A DNA stretch of 64,000 nt from positions 682,001-746,000 of the forward strand of contig NC_053197.1 in assembly GCF_905163445.1 (NCBI RefSeq). The letters run 5' to 3'. The translations under genes and the position numbers were made by a program. The DNA comes from Pararge aegeria (Eukaryota > Arthropoda > Insecta > Lepidoptera > Nymphalidae). The notes beneath the pieces are model-generated. The model worked only from the letters and a program-made list of their open reading frames with translations. It made no database searches and was not told where the DNA came from. Below are positions 42,485 to 51,704 of this stretch, one piece after another (the first letter of the stretch is position 1; each line of letters begins with the position of its first letter).

Positions 42485-43060
42485 AAATATTGTACCCAAA
42501 CTATTGGGTGCTATTTGCGTCAGTGTTTTAAAGGACAGCATTGTAGATAAGTATATCTACCCGGCTATTTTAGAAACGTGCCACGACTCTCAAGAGCTAA
42601 TTATAAGCCAATCGGAAGTGGCTCCGAGGTGTGGACTGCACTTGACGTACCTATTCTTAGTTCTTACGTATCCATCCGCCGATGATTCGTCACATGAATG
42701 TTTAATTAGAGGAAATCAAAAGCATTGTATGAGCAGAGCCAACGTTCAATAAAGGTTTTTTTTTTATACAAGACTAGCTGTTTTTTCAATAAATATATTA
42801 TACTTCGTGATAGTTTAACTTTCGCTTGGCGATGCAATGGTTGAAATCGGCTCAGTACTTTCGGAGCCTAAACGGTACAAACAAACATAAAAAAACTATC
42901 CAAATATAATTTCAATTTCAATTTATTCAGCACAATAAAATAATGTTACATTTATAATAACATATTTAAAATAAATCTAATTTTATAATGTAACGTACGC
43001 AAGTACATCCAGTTTGGGCGCAGTCATTTTTTTTTTTGAAATAATTGTATTAATTTCAAA
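42485..43060. other. Gene-free stretch
   Basis: 42,770-42,900 has weak Helitron-like similarity ('GACTAGCTGTTTTTTC', 'CGGCTCAGTACTTTCGGAGC'). The 82-codon plus frame at 42,504-42,752 matches nothing I know. Confidence 0.4.
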
Positions 43061-43061
43061 A

Positions 43062-43102
43062 CATAAGTAACACATCGTATACTTTACGATGTATTACTTA
43101 TG
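43062..43102. repeat. 18-bp inverted repeat, 5-nt loop
   Basis: Arms 43,062-43,079 and 43,085-43,102 pair with one mismatch (CATAAGTAA.ACATCGTA). Weaker pairing continues outward for about ten more bases. Confidence 0.8.
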
Positions 43103-43109
43103 TCGAAAT

Positions 43110-43540
43110 CGATTTTATTGGGGATGCTTAAAATTAAAAAAAATCATTTACACGCGTAAATGTCTTGCTCATTCAATCAATCCTCTTTATATTACTATAA
43201 TATAGAAGTATAGATAGGCTTGCGGTGCAATGATGCAGTCTACGTTGGGGCACGCTTGCCTAGAAAATGCCTATTGTCTCTTGCCTCGAAGGAATTCAGG
43301 CTGTATGTGGCAGGACACCGATGCCGGAAGATCGTCCCAAAAATTAGCAACGACGAAGCGAAATGCTATGTACGAGTTGACTAAATGTCAAAAACATAAG
43401 AAAAAGTAAACGGTGGCACCGTTTACGGTGTCTCGCTGTTCTGTGATAGAATAGTGCCGGGGGAACAAAATTATGAAGTTTCAGAGCACACTCGCCAAAG
43501 AATAAATAATAAATAAATATACTACGACAATACAAACTGC
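43110..43540. other. Gene-free stretch
   Basis: 43,200-43,480 has the look of an eroded non-LTR 3' region ('GATCGTCCCAAAAATTAGCA', 'CTATGTACGAGTTGAC') but frames are too broken to call. Confidence 0.3.
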
Positions 43541-43543
43541 GCC

Positions 43544-43706
43544 ATCTAGCTCCAAAGTAAGCGTAGCTTGTGTTATGGGTGCTAAGATGACTGATGAATA
43601 TTTGTATGAATAATATACATAAATAATTATTTTCCAGTTGTCGTAATCGGCCCCACGGCCTTTGACTCAGAAAGCAGGCTCGCTTCCCACTGCGCCAATC
43701 GGCCGT
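43544..43706 (-). repeat. SINE-B
   Basis: Minus-strand SINE-B: head reads GACGGCCGATTGGCGCAGTG. 'AAAGTAAGCGTAGCTTGTGT', 'TTATGGGTGCTAAGATGACT' and 'CGGCCTTTGACTCAGAAAGC' are visible on the plus strand. Middle shortened by about 50 bases. Confidence 0.85.
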
Positions 43707-43714
43707 CTAAAGAA

Positions 43715-44109
43715 TCTATCTATATATATAAAAAAGAAAGTGTGTGGTTATGTTCCGTATAGGCTACGAAACGGCTGGACCGATTTCAATGAAACTTTCA
43801 GGGAATCTCCAGATTGACCTGGCGAGTAATCCTGTAAAGTTCGGTGACGATCGGAGCACTCCTATTTTTGAACTGTCAAACTGTCAAATACAGCTTTTAT
43901 TTACTATGATGATATTCTATTGTTGGGTGTACATGGGTGTAGATAATGATCTTCACTCGCTCGAGAAGAGAATAGAAGTGTATGAATACGGAGAGAAATA
44001 AATGATTTAATATATTATGAGACTTAAATTAAAAATTTAATGATGTAAGTTTATTGTTTAAATAAAATAAAGCAAAATCTAGCCCGACGAAGCGGGCTGG
44101 GTACGCTAG
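43715..44109 (+). mobile_element. Helitron-like, apparently complete (395 bp)
   Basis: Starts TCTATCTATATATATAAAAA, with the 'GGCTACGAAACGGCTGGACC' block near the 5' end. Ends with a hairpin AGCCCG..CGGGCT (44,081-44,098) then GGGTACGCTAG and T, matching Helitron 3' structure and A/T target. Lacks Rep/helicase, so non-autonomous. The 85-codon frame inside is not a host gene. Confidence 0.85.
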
Positions 44110-44475
44110 TATTGTATAAAACAGATAAACTTATATATATATATAGACAACATAACGTCGGTGTTGTAAGCTATTTAGTTTCGCCTTACTCAGCGATTTG
44201 TCGCCAATCATTCTTCTGGCACGACGATAAGTTTCCTTCTATCATACTGTTGAGTCCCTGAATATGGGATTTCATCCTCATCATTAACCTATTCACGTCC
44301 CACCATGCTACTGCAATACGGGTTGGTGGGATTTAATAGTTTATTTGTAATAACCGGGACTCAGCCTAATGTGCTCTCCGAGGCACGAGGGTGGCATCGC
44401 TAAATTCCCAACTCCTCGCTAGTACTGGGATTTTGTAACTGAATTAAAAAGATAAAATTTAAAATTAAAAAAAAA
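44110..44475. other. Gene-free stretch
   Basis: A TATATATATATA run at 44,135; 44,280-44,420 has a diverged repeat-like 'CTATTCACGTCCCACCATGC' and 'ACTCAGCCTAATGTGCTCTC'. Not assigned. Confidence 0.35.
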
Positions 44476-44479
44476 ACCG

Positions 44480-44775
44480 ACACAAATATTCCTTGTTCTT
44501 CATTCCCATTCAATATAATACTGTACATTAATCTACTAGTCAAGCCCTTTTATTTGATATCCATATTTGGAAGTTGAGAAAAATAATGAATCCGCCATTT
44601 TGTTGAGGCGGCCATTTACATCCGACATAGCTAAGAACACTCCCGACTATACATTCATCCATTAGACACTATCGGTTCATCCTTTCGGGAGCTACGATGC
44701 CACGGACACGGACACATACAAACACGTCAAAATTATAACATCCCGTCGTTTATGCATCGGGGTTAATTACCTAAG
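44480..44775 (-). repeat. Repeat Q, longer copy
   Basis: 'TTTGATATCCATATTTGG', 'TCCGCCATTTTGTTGAGGCG', 'AGCTAAGAACACTCCCGACT', 'CGTCAAAATTATAACATCCC' and 'CGTCGTTTATGCATCGGGGT'. Shares the first blocks with 42,356-42,480. Confidence 0.6.
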
Positions 44776-44839
44776 ATTTTTTTAACCATTTTTGTGAATC
44801 GAACTCATGCTTTTTAATATTGGGGAATCTTTTACGAAT

Positions 44840-45068
44840 GCATCGTGCTGAAGTCCTCAGAGCTACGCCAGTTGGGTTCTTCTAAAGATCTCCTCATTTG
44901 GTCACGTAGAGATAATCCGCACACACATAGCTCTATCGCCCATTGACTCGCTGAGCTATACCGGTAGTTATTCTACAGATTTCCTTTCTCTGATTTTATC
45001 ATGTACGGAACATAGAGTTAGACTCTCTCCGTCATCGCTTAGTGACGCTGAGCTTTCTTAACAGGTCT
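44840..45068 (-). pseudogene. RTE-like ORF2 C-terminal fragment
   Basis: Plus-strand blocks 'GATCTCCTCATTTGGTCACG', 'TCGCCCATTGACTCGCTGAG', 'CTATACCGGTAGTTATTCTA' are the reverse of the DQIRNEEIRRRT/ITDIAQRV.. coding region, but pieces are locally rearranged and no long frame survives. Confidence 0.6.
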
Positions 45069-45094
45069 ATCGAAAAGGATTAAAATTATCAGTT

Positions 45095-45290
45095 TCATAG
45101 GGCCAAGCAGTTGGCACACTCGATGGTAAGTGAAAAACCATTGCCCATAAAAAGAGCAACACTTAGCAGGGCATAAATTCGAAGGATTATTCCGTTTTAT
45201 GGCATCTTGCTCCTCCATGCTTCCCGGTCAAAAAACCTGTGGACTTGTGTCCGTCAACCAGGGGCGTACGTGCTTAGCCATTTTTGTTGA
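45095..45290 (+). repeat. Repeat D copy interrupted by a MITE-2 scrap
   Basis: 'GATGGTAAGTGAAAAACCAT', 'AAGAGCAACACTTAGCAGGG', then 45,178-45,240 is MITE-2-like on the minus strand ('GGATTATTCCGTTTTATGGC', 'GTCAAAAAACCTGTG'), then D resumes 'GGACTTGTGTCCGTCAACCA'. Confidence 0.65.
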
Positions 45291-45565
45291 AATTGACGGA
45301 CCAGGCAGATGGCCCACCTGATGGTAAGTGGTAAACCATCGCCTACAAACAGAGAAAAATTTCGCAGTGTATCCAAGGAACACTACCCGCAACGTGCCGG
45401 CTCTATGTCCATAAACCTGAGGAGTAGGTGTTAAGTCTCATGTGCCTGGAGTGACTACACGCCCTTCAAACTTTAACACAGCATTGCAACAATGCTGCTT
45501 AGCGGCAGAAATAAGCATGGCGTCCGGTGGAGCTCTCACAAAAAGCTCTACTACTACTAAAAAGC
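45291..45565 (+). repeat. Repeat D, near full-length
   Basis: 'CCCACCTGATGGTAAGTGGT', 'GTAGGTGTTAAGTCTCATGT', 'ACACAGCATTGCAACAATGC', 'GCGGCAGAAATAAGCATGGC', 'CACAAAAAGCTCTACTACTA'. It lies directly behind the previous D copy in the same orientation. Confidence 0.85.
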
Positions 45566-45569
45566 TCTT

Positions 45570-46030
45570 AGGACCGAGGCACAGCAATACTTAATGCGGC
45601 AGAAATGATGGTGGTTTAGCTTGGTTACAAAAATCTCCTGAAAGTTCAACTGCAAATAAATACACCAAATATAATACAACGGCCGACAGTAAAAGCTAGT
45701 GAAATAGTAAATATTCAATCGGAGAGTTCATTGTATTCGCTAAACGCGTCAGTGAAAACCACACATTGTTTATGGATGGGAGTTGACAAGTTGGCAGAGT
45801 TCCCAAACTATGCAGGGGCTCCCTTAACTACTGCCATACAATAATAATATGAATATCATGAATTTTCTTTCTAGACCGATTTGACCCCATTCAACGAACT
45901 TTTCGGAGTTATGTGCATTTCAAGCAATAACATACATGTGAATTAAAACAATAACATATTATCACTTGCTTTAACATTGAAGGCAACTCGAATGCCTGAG
46001 ATATTCATAATGTGCTGTCGTAAAAGGCGT
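45570..46030. other. Gene-free stretch
   Basis: No recognised feature. Confidence 0.4.
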
Positions 46031-46040
46031 GATATCTACC

Positions 46041-46184
46041 CAGTGGCGTGCACTGGGAAAATTACCAGGGTATGCATACAGCAGGAAAATTGCATAAAAT
46101 GGCAAAAATCCTCCTCCTAGACGAGCTATATTTCAATTTTAGGGTGAGCAGTGCTTTTGTGCATGTATGAAGTGCACGCCACTG
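46041..46184 (+). mobile_element. hAT-type MITE-2 with target duplication
   Basis: Termini CAGTGGCGTGCACTGGG and GTGCACGCCACTG; 144 bp. TATCTACC (46,033-46,040) and TGTCTACC (46,185-46,192) differ at one base. Confidence 0.9.
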
Positions 46185-46204
46185 TGTCTACCAATCTGAA
46201 CTTC

Positions 46205-46440
46205 CCAACTTCTCATTTTGCAGTGCTAGGAGACAAAAATTATATACCCTGATATACCTAATTAACGTGTCCACCTGCTAAAACACGGGAACATGGAATG
46301 GGAGGGAGTATTATTTGAATATTATTTCCACTTGTGCGACAGTGCTCTGAGAGTTGATAAAGCTGTGGGAGAAGATACATTTTTATCTTTCCCCGGGGAG
46401 ATAATTGTCTCCTGCCCATGCTAGCGGTGGTGAAGGGCCC
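46205..46440 (+). mobile_element. Repeat H, single-arm copy
   Basis: 'GGAGACAAAAATTATATACC', 'TTATTTCCACTTGTGCGACA', 'AGTTGATAAAGCTGTGGGAG', 'CCCCGGGGAGATAATTGTCT' and terminus 'GCCCATGCTAGCGGTG'. The best single-unit copy here. Confidence 0.75.
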
Positions 46441-46444
46441 GTGC

Positions 46445-46868
46445 GTTGTAAGTCGCCCTAATAATAATGCTGATAATTAAATTCCTCTGGATTATTCTTC
46501 TGCGCGACTCGTATCGCTCCTTCCTATCGCCATGATCGCATTAGCCATCGAGTATCAAATGGTAATCGAGTGCGGCGTCACTTTATCGCGCGATCTAGGA
46601 CGTGGCGCCTAACGCAGATCGCACATTACCCCAGCCGCACGCAACGCAATAGTCGAAAAAGAATTAGCTTTACTGATTCCCATATTAGCTACAGCCTCGT
46701 TTATCTAGTGGTTAGGAAGTTAAATAATGGCTCAGGTAGGGTTAAACACATTGCTATGTTTTCTTTTTTTCTGAACACTTTGAATCCAGCCCGAAGTTCG
46801 GAAATCGGTGGTGGCCCCCGAGACTCGTTCGAGAGCAAGTTAAGCTGTCGTAGTTTTTTATACATTTA
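46445..46868. other. Unassigned, CG-rich start and a tRNA-like scrap
   Basis: 46,500-46,650 is CG-rich with no repeat family (possible regulatory DNA). At 46,692-46,720 'AGCCTCGTTTATCTAGTGGT' looks like a SINE-M head. Confidence 0.35.
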
Positions 46869-46869
46869 A

Positions 46870-47003
46870 TTGACAGACCAAGCAGATGGTCCACGTGGTA
46901 AGTGGAAAACCATCGCCTATAAACTGAGCAACAATTTGCAGGGTATGTAAGTAACTAGTCCTGTAACGTGCCGCCCTGTACCCATCAACCTAAGGCGTGT
47001 GTT
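46870..47003 (+). repeat. Repeat D, left part
   Basis: 'GACAGACCAAGCAGATGGTC', 'GGAAAACCATCGCCTATAAA' and 'TGCCGCCCTGTACCCATCAA' up to 'AAGGCGTGT'. It resumes at 47,530 after a nested repeat E. Confidence 0.75.
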
Positions 47004-47528
47004 CAAAATTCATTTATTTTAAGTAGGCTTACACAAGACTAACGTATTCGAACAGTGTGTGTTGCCAGTGATGACTTACGGATCAGAGACATGGTCGCTA
47101 ACTATGGGTCTCATAAGAAGGCTCAGAGTCACTCAGCGGGGGATGCAGAGAGCTATGCTAGGAGTATTTCTACGTGATCAAATAAGAAAAGAGGAAATCC
47201 GTAGAAGAACTAGAGTTACCGACATAGCTCAGCTAGTTGCGAAGCTGAAGTGGCAATGGGCGGGGCACATAGCTCGTAGGTCGGCCCCCAACGAGGTGGA
47301 CAGATGACATCAGGCGAGTCGCTGGGAGCCGCTGGAGGCAAGCGGCCCAGGACCGTGTATTGTGGAACTCCCTACAAAAGACCTATGTCCAGCTGTGGAC
47401 GTCAATTCGTTGAGGTGATGATGATGATGAGGTTTACACTATACACACTTGTGAAACGTCAAGTTTGTCAGTTTGTAGTGACTCTACCGGTTGTGAGGTT
47501 AGCAAGAAACTCAGCTCTTTTTCAACAT
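47004..47528 (+). repeat. Repeat E inserted in repeat D, itself split by an RTE-like 3' end
   Basis: Left part 'TTCAAAATTCATTTATTTTA' and 'AAGTAGGCTTAC' (47,005-47,034); right part 'CTTGTGAAACGTCAAGTTTG', 'GTAGTGACTCTACCGG' and 'GCAAGAAACTCAGCTC' (47,447-47,525). Confidence 0.75.
47040..47430 (+). pseudogene. RTE-like ORF2 C-terminus with ATG-type tail
   Basis: Best preserved of these fragments: VLPVMTYGSETWSLTMGLI, RRLRVTQRGMQRAMLGVFL, RDQIRKEEIRRRTRVTDIAQ, KLKWQWAGHIARR, then a deletion of the DGRWG..VG segment and SAPNEVDR. It ends 'AGACCTATGTCCAGCTGTGG' and a GATGATGATGATGAGG tail. Flanks TTACAC/TTACAC near 47,031 and 47,432 may be the target duplication. Confidence 0.85.
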
Positions 47529-47529
47529 C

Positions 47530-47648
47530 ACTGTATGTACACTGGCAATCATGCCTTTAGACCGGAATGTGGCATTGCAACAATGCAGTTTAGTGGTAGT
47601 TCTTCCCCGGGCGAGCTGTCACAAAAAGCTCTACAACTACTACTATAG
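47530..47648 (+). repeat. Repeat D, right part
   Basis: 'ACACTGGCAATCATGCCTTT', 'GACCGGAATGTGGCATTGCA', 'GTCACAAAAAGCTCTACAAC'. Continues the copy begun at 46,870. Confidence 0.75.
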
Positions 47649-47654
47649 TAATGA

Positions 47655-48960
47655 AATACACGCAGGTTGCGGCGCGTGCTACGATGTGCGAACATCATCG
47701 CGCGATAAAGACGTGTTCGCTTTACGAAGCACCGCTTCACTGATTAGCGGTTTGTATGCACCCGGCGCATCCCGCGCCGATTAGCATTGCTTGCAGTCGG
47801 GAATATCTGATCAGCTACCCGCGATATCATACTACTAATATCGCAATTCTTGCATGTTGTGATTATTTGAAGTAAGACTTCTTTAGGCGCGAATAGGGAG
47901 TAACTCAGTATTTTTTAGCATTCCTTCCGTCAGACGTCTGTGTAGCTTCCGCTATTTAAAAATAATAATTTGGATTGGTCGTAAGTATATGTCATATACT
48001 CCACGCTTCTTGACTTGTACGCCAGCTAGTCGCAAATATCATCAAGTAGTATTATTTATTTCCAATATTTTCAAACGGATCAATTGTTAACAAAAAATTA
48101 ATAGTTTTAAAATAAAAATTTAAATTGCAAAGTTTTTTGAAAATCTATAAATATAGTTGTATAGTTATTAATTTTGTAATGATTGCGACATTCTATAATA
48201 TTCAATGACAAGTTTATATAAGCATGTGCTGATCTAACCTTTAATTTTCTGCTCTCAATTATTCTATTAACCAAATGAAATATTTATAAAATGTGAAAGT
48301 GATATTAATGAATTCGAAATAGAATATAAAATGAAATAATTAATATTAAATAAAATGGCGGAGACCCAGGAGCATTTTACTCATTCATCAATAAAAAATT
48401 ATAAAAGTTTTACTTCAATCGCGCGTGAAGGTTACACGCACACATTTTTTTTACTAGCGACCCGCCCGGGCTATGTATGTAAAAATCCAGCTTTATACTT
48501 TCTATAACGTGTGATTTAACTGCCTTAATGATATCAATCTGCAACGGAGCGTGCCAGCCTACATACATCTCTGCGGGTAAACACCGGGGTGCGCGCAACC
48601 CGTTAAACCGCTGAAAAACTTAATTGGTTTAAGCTCTACATGCCCGCTCCAATTAATCTCACTACAGTAGGCCTGTAGGTACCAGACCTAGCTAGTGGGA
48701 TTTACTTCTACGCCGGAACGAAGATTTTATGAGCGTGTGCTTTATTTACAGTGTTTGTGCATGTGTGTTTTCGTGCGTGCGTTCGCGCGGTGTGTGCGAT
48801 AGTTTATGCATGGGCGAAAGTGTGTACATGTGAATGTGATTCTCAGTTTTTAAAGTTTCGTACCTCAAGAGGAATAAAGGAACCTTTATACTATTACTCC
48901 GCTGTCCGTCTCTCAATCTTTCAAGATCTCCTTATTCTTACAAAGCTATCATTTTGAAAT
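47655..48960. other. 1.3-kb gene-free stretch
   Basis: No repeat or exon recognised. 48,750-48,835 is rich in alternating GT/GC (TGTGTTTTCGTGCGTGCG), a purine-pyrimidine alternation with Z-DNA potential. Confidence 0.45.
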
Positions 48961-48969
48961 TTATTATTT

Positions 48970-49394
48970 TTAGCTGTTTCCCGCGACGACGTCTGCGTTT
49001 GATTTTCTTTTTTGATGTGGCATTCCATTTAGTTAAAAAAAATTAAAGTTTTCAGTATAGCTAAGCCTTTAAGATAAATGAGGGGTTTGCTGCTGTCCGC
49101 TGAGGAGTTATGTCCTCTATCTCAAACCAAATTCATCAGATCTACACAAAGTTTAGTACAAAAATAATTATTTAAATCGGTTATAATTTGTCGGAGTTAT
49201 GGTGTAAAATCGTCGACACACTCATCCCCTCTCCCAAAGGAACCGAGCTTAATGTCGGGATAAAAAGTATCCTATATTACTTTTAACACTTCCAAGAATA
49301 TGTGTTCAAAGTTTTATGAGGATCGGTTCAGTAGTTTTTGCGTGAAAGCGTAACAAACAAACTTACATTCACATTTATAATATTAGTAGGGATA
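48970..49394 (-). mobile_element. Helitron-like (Lep1-type), apparently complete (425 bp)
   Basis: On the minus strand it begins TCCCTACTAATATTATAAAT (49,394 downward) and ends CGCGGGAAACAGCTAA at 48,970. Internal blocks 'CACGCAAAAACTACTGAACC', 'GGATACTTTTTATCCCGACA', 'CCTTTGGGAGAGGGGATG'. Same family at 53,808 and 61,140. Non-coding. Confidence 0.8.
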
Positions 49395-49426
49395 TCTTCA
49401 AACGAGCAATTCTTGTATATATATAA

Positions 49427-49723
49427 CTAGCTGTTGCCCGCGACTTCGTCTGCGTTTGATTTTGTTTTTAAAGTATTCAGTATCGCTAAGCCTTAAATGA
49501 GTATAGTAGTATATATATATGTATAACATGTGACTGTCAATTAATTATAGACAAATAATTTGCAATAAAATAAAATTGCGACTATAATTAAAGATTTAAG
49601 CTATCCTATCTCTTAAGTTGGACCAGACTGCTCACGGTGTGCCAATTTAATTCAAAATCTGTTAAGTAGTTTAGGAGTCTATCGCGGACAAACATCGTGA
49701 CAGGAGATTTATATATATTAAGA
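49427..49723 (-). mobile_element. Helitron-like, second copy in tandem (297 bp)
   Basis: Minus strand starts TCTTAATATATATAAATCTC and ends GCGGGCAACAGCTAG at 49,427. The 3' end ('ACTTCGTCTGCGTTTG' on plus) matches the neighbour but the 5' half is a different subfamily. Confidence 0.8.
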
Positions 49724-49724
49724 T

Positions 49725-49900
49725 TGGAATCTTGGAATCGGCTCCAACGATTTTTATGAAATTTAGTATACAGGGTGTTGCGGGGGCGATGAATCGATCT
49801 AGCTAGGATTCATTTTTAGAAAATGTCATTTTATTTGTGTTTTCCGGTAATAACCGATTTGTCAAATACTGATGACTGCAATGCATTGGATCTGCAAATA
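49725..49900. repeat. Dispersed repeat fragment
   Basis: 'GGAATCGGCTCCAACGATTT', 'GAAATTTAGTATACAGGGTG' and 'CGATGAATCGATCTAGCTAG' form a common lepidopteran repeat block, possibly Helitron-related. Confidence 0.5.
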
Positions 49901-49904
49901 AATT

Positions 49905-50300
49905 ATTTTGACTGGTAGGAGGCTTTGGCCGTGGCTAGTTACCACCAGTGGCGTGCATAGAGGGTATGCAGAAGATGAAGAAAATCTCCAGTACGAGTTA
50001 TAAATACTTAAAGGTAGGCTTTTTATAGCTCTTACAATGCCTATCCTTAAGTTTTTTATAACTCGTACTGGTGATTTTCTTCATAATATGAAGAAAATCG
50101 CCACGCCACTGTTTACCACCCTACCAACAAAGACGTACCACTAAGCGATTTAGTGTTCCGGTGCGATGTCGCGTACAAACCGATTAGGGGTGTGACTACC
50201 ATACTCCCTAACAGATTAGCCCGCTACCATCTTAGACTGCATCATCATTAACCACCAGGTGAGATGCAGTCAAGGGCCAACTTGTTGTGGAAAAAAAAAA
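49905..50300 (+). repeat. SINE-C with embedded MITE-1
   Basis: SINE-C body 'GGAGGCTTTGGCCGTGGCTA' up to 49,945, then a MITE-1, then 'TTTACCACCCTACCAACAAA', 'GCGATTTAGTGTTCCGGTGC', 'CTTAGACTGCATCATCATTA' and a 3' A-run at 50,291. The same insertion occurs inverted at 51,770-52,057. Confidence 0.85.
49946..50111. mobile_element. MITE-1 in SINE-C, target duplication
   Basis: Starts CAGTGGCGTGCATAGAGGGT and ends ATCGCCACGCCACTG; flanks GTTACCAC and TTTACCAC (one mismatch). The right arm is rearranged: CTTCATAATATGAAGAAAAT forms a small palindrome near 50,080-50,100. Confidence 0.88.
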
Positions 50301-50309
50301 AATACGCCT

Positions 50310-50750
50310 ATGCCGGTAACTATGCCGGTAACTAGCACTGGCCGAAGTCTATCAATCTTAAATCTTTTTCTTTTTAATTTGTAACTTTTATCTTGCATCA
50401 CTCGAACTCAGGACCTCTTACTTAATAATAATCTCATTCGCCCGAAGCTATACCAACGAACAAGGTAGAATCAACTGTTACGAAACAGCAAAAAGAGCCA
50501 ACTTTAAAACAAAAAAGAAAAACAAAAGAACCAGTTTGTTTTTCTGTACTGCTGTTATTGAATAGGAAAAGTTTGCCTTGATTTTAAACAACAATGCGAA
50601 AAAATATTTCGCAACGTTTGTGAAGAAGTCATAAAAACACTGTCAAACTTGGTATGGAACCGAAGAGATTTACTCAAAGAGTAGAGTGGACATATCGAAC
50701 ATATTTTGGATCGTTTTAAAACAACTCCAGGGTCTAATCTTCAACCTTTC
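50310..50750. other. Gene-free stretch
   Basis: ATGCCGGTAACT is duplicated at 50,310-50,335. Nothing else recognised. Confidence 0.4.
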
Positions 50751-50754
50751 TAAA

Positions 50755-50990
50755 ATTACTTATATTATAATTACGGATGTGTGTTTGTTTGGTTATCCGC
50801 TTTTCACGCCCTAACTAAGCAACTTGATGTTCGGCATATCGTAGTTTCAAGGATGAAGCTGCATCGGGTTAGTTTAAGGGATAAAGAATAATTTAGGTTA
50901 CATTTTATCCCAGATAAAAAAAACGTTTGACACAAGATTTGTAAAATCCTTAAAAAACCCAATCGAAGAACGCGGGCATCAGCTAGTGAT
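50755..50990 (+). mobile_element. Helitron-like element, diverged
   Basis: 'TTACTTATATTATAATTACG', 'TTTCACGCCCTAACTAAGCA', 'CATTTTATCCCAGATAAAAA' and the 3' 'GAACGCGGGCATCAGCTAG'. Parallels 14,655-14,815. Confidence 0.65.
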
Positions 50991-50994
50991 TTAA

Positions 50995-51250
50995 ATATAT
51001 TTTTGCAATCTCACCTGATAAGAAGTGATCATGCAGTCTAAGCTGGTAGCGGGCTAATCTGTTAGGGTATCCAGCACGGTTCTATGCAACTTTGAGCTGG
51101 AAAACTCAATAACTTTGCGGCACTAGTTTATGAATTGGGGTTATCTAGCCAAGGCCTAGCCTTACAGCCTTGCACTAAACAAACCAGATCAGATCAGAAA
51201 TAATAAATTCCTAAATTGACCAGGGATCTGCGCCAGGGAGGTCTTATGAG
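50995..51250 (-). repeat. SINE-C pieces (3' body and head) with a gap
   Basis: 50,998-51,068: 'GCAATCTCACCTGATAAGAA', 'GCGGGCTAATCTGTTAGGG'. 51,195-51,243: 'GAAATAATAAATTCCTAAAT' and 'GATCTGCGCCAGGGAGGTC', the head region. The part between (51,070-51,190) is unassigned. Confidence 0.6.
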
Positions 51251-51254
51251 ACCT

Positions 51255-51475
51255 CCCTATATTCATTTATTTCAAGTATGCCGTAGTAATATAAGCACTT
51301 TTGAAACGTCCAGTCTGTCTGTTTGTAGTGACTCTACCACCGGTTCGGAAGGCAGGTTCTACCGAGAAGAAGCCGGCAAGAAACTCAGCAGTTGCTCTTT
51401 TCGGCGCTTTGTTTATATAACATCTTTGAAACTAAAGGAAGTTGTAAAAACTCTTAAAAGTTACTCTGGGTAGGT
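51255..51475 (+). repeat. Repeat E, well preserved
   Basis: 'ATTCATTTATTTCAAGTATG', 'GTAGTGACTCTACCACCGGT', 'CGGAAGGCAGGTTCTACCGA', 'GCAAGAAACTCAGCAGTTGC'. Confidence 0.85.
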
Positions 51476-51479
51476 ACGC

Positions 51480-51700
51480 CAGGAACAAAAAAGAAATCGC
51501 CGGAACTTAGTAGCTACTTGGAAGTGGACGGGGTACGGGGGAAGGGGGGGACGTCGACACTCGGAGAGCGATCACGTGCTGATGAGTGGCGAAGTTCGCA
51601 GGTGCGTGGACGTGACTACTGTCCCGTAGGAAAATTGTTCTTGATCGGTAAATTCTGTGGCCCGGGGTTTTGAGTAGTTGTAGTGGACGTTAGTTGTTTG
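51480..51700. other. GC/G-run patch, unassigned
   Basis: G-rich sequence with GGGTACGGGGGAAGGGGGGG at 51,531-51,550 (G-quadruplex potential) and CG words; no family recognised. Confidence 0.3.
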
Positions 51701-51704
51701 TCTG

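Noticed and set aside
42504..42752. 82-codon frame as a mariner-type transposase remnant
   Set aside because: No DDE/D motif or recognisable transposase blocks; length is within chance expectation.
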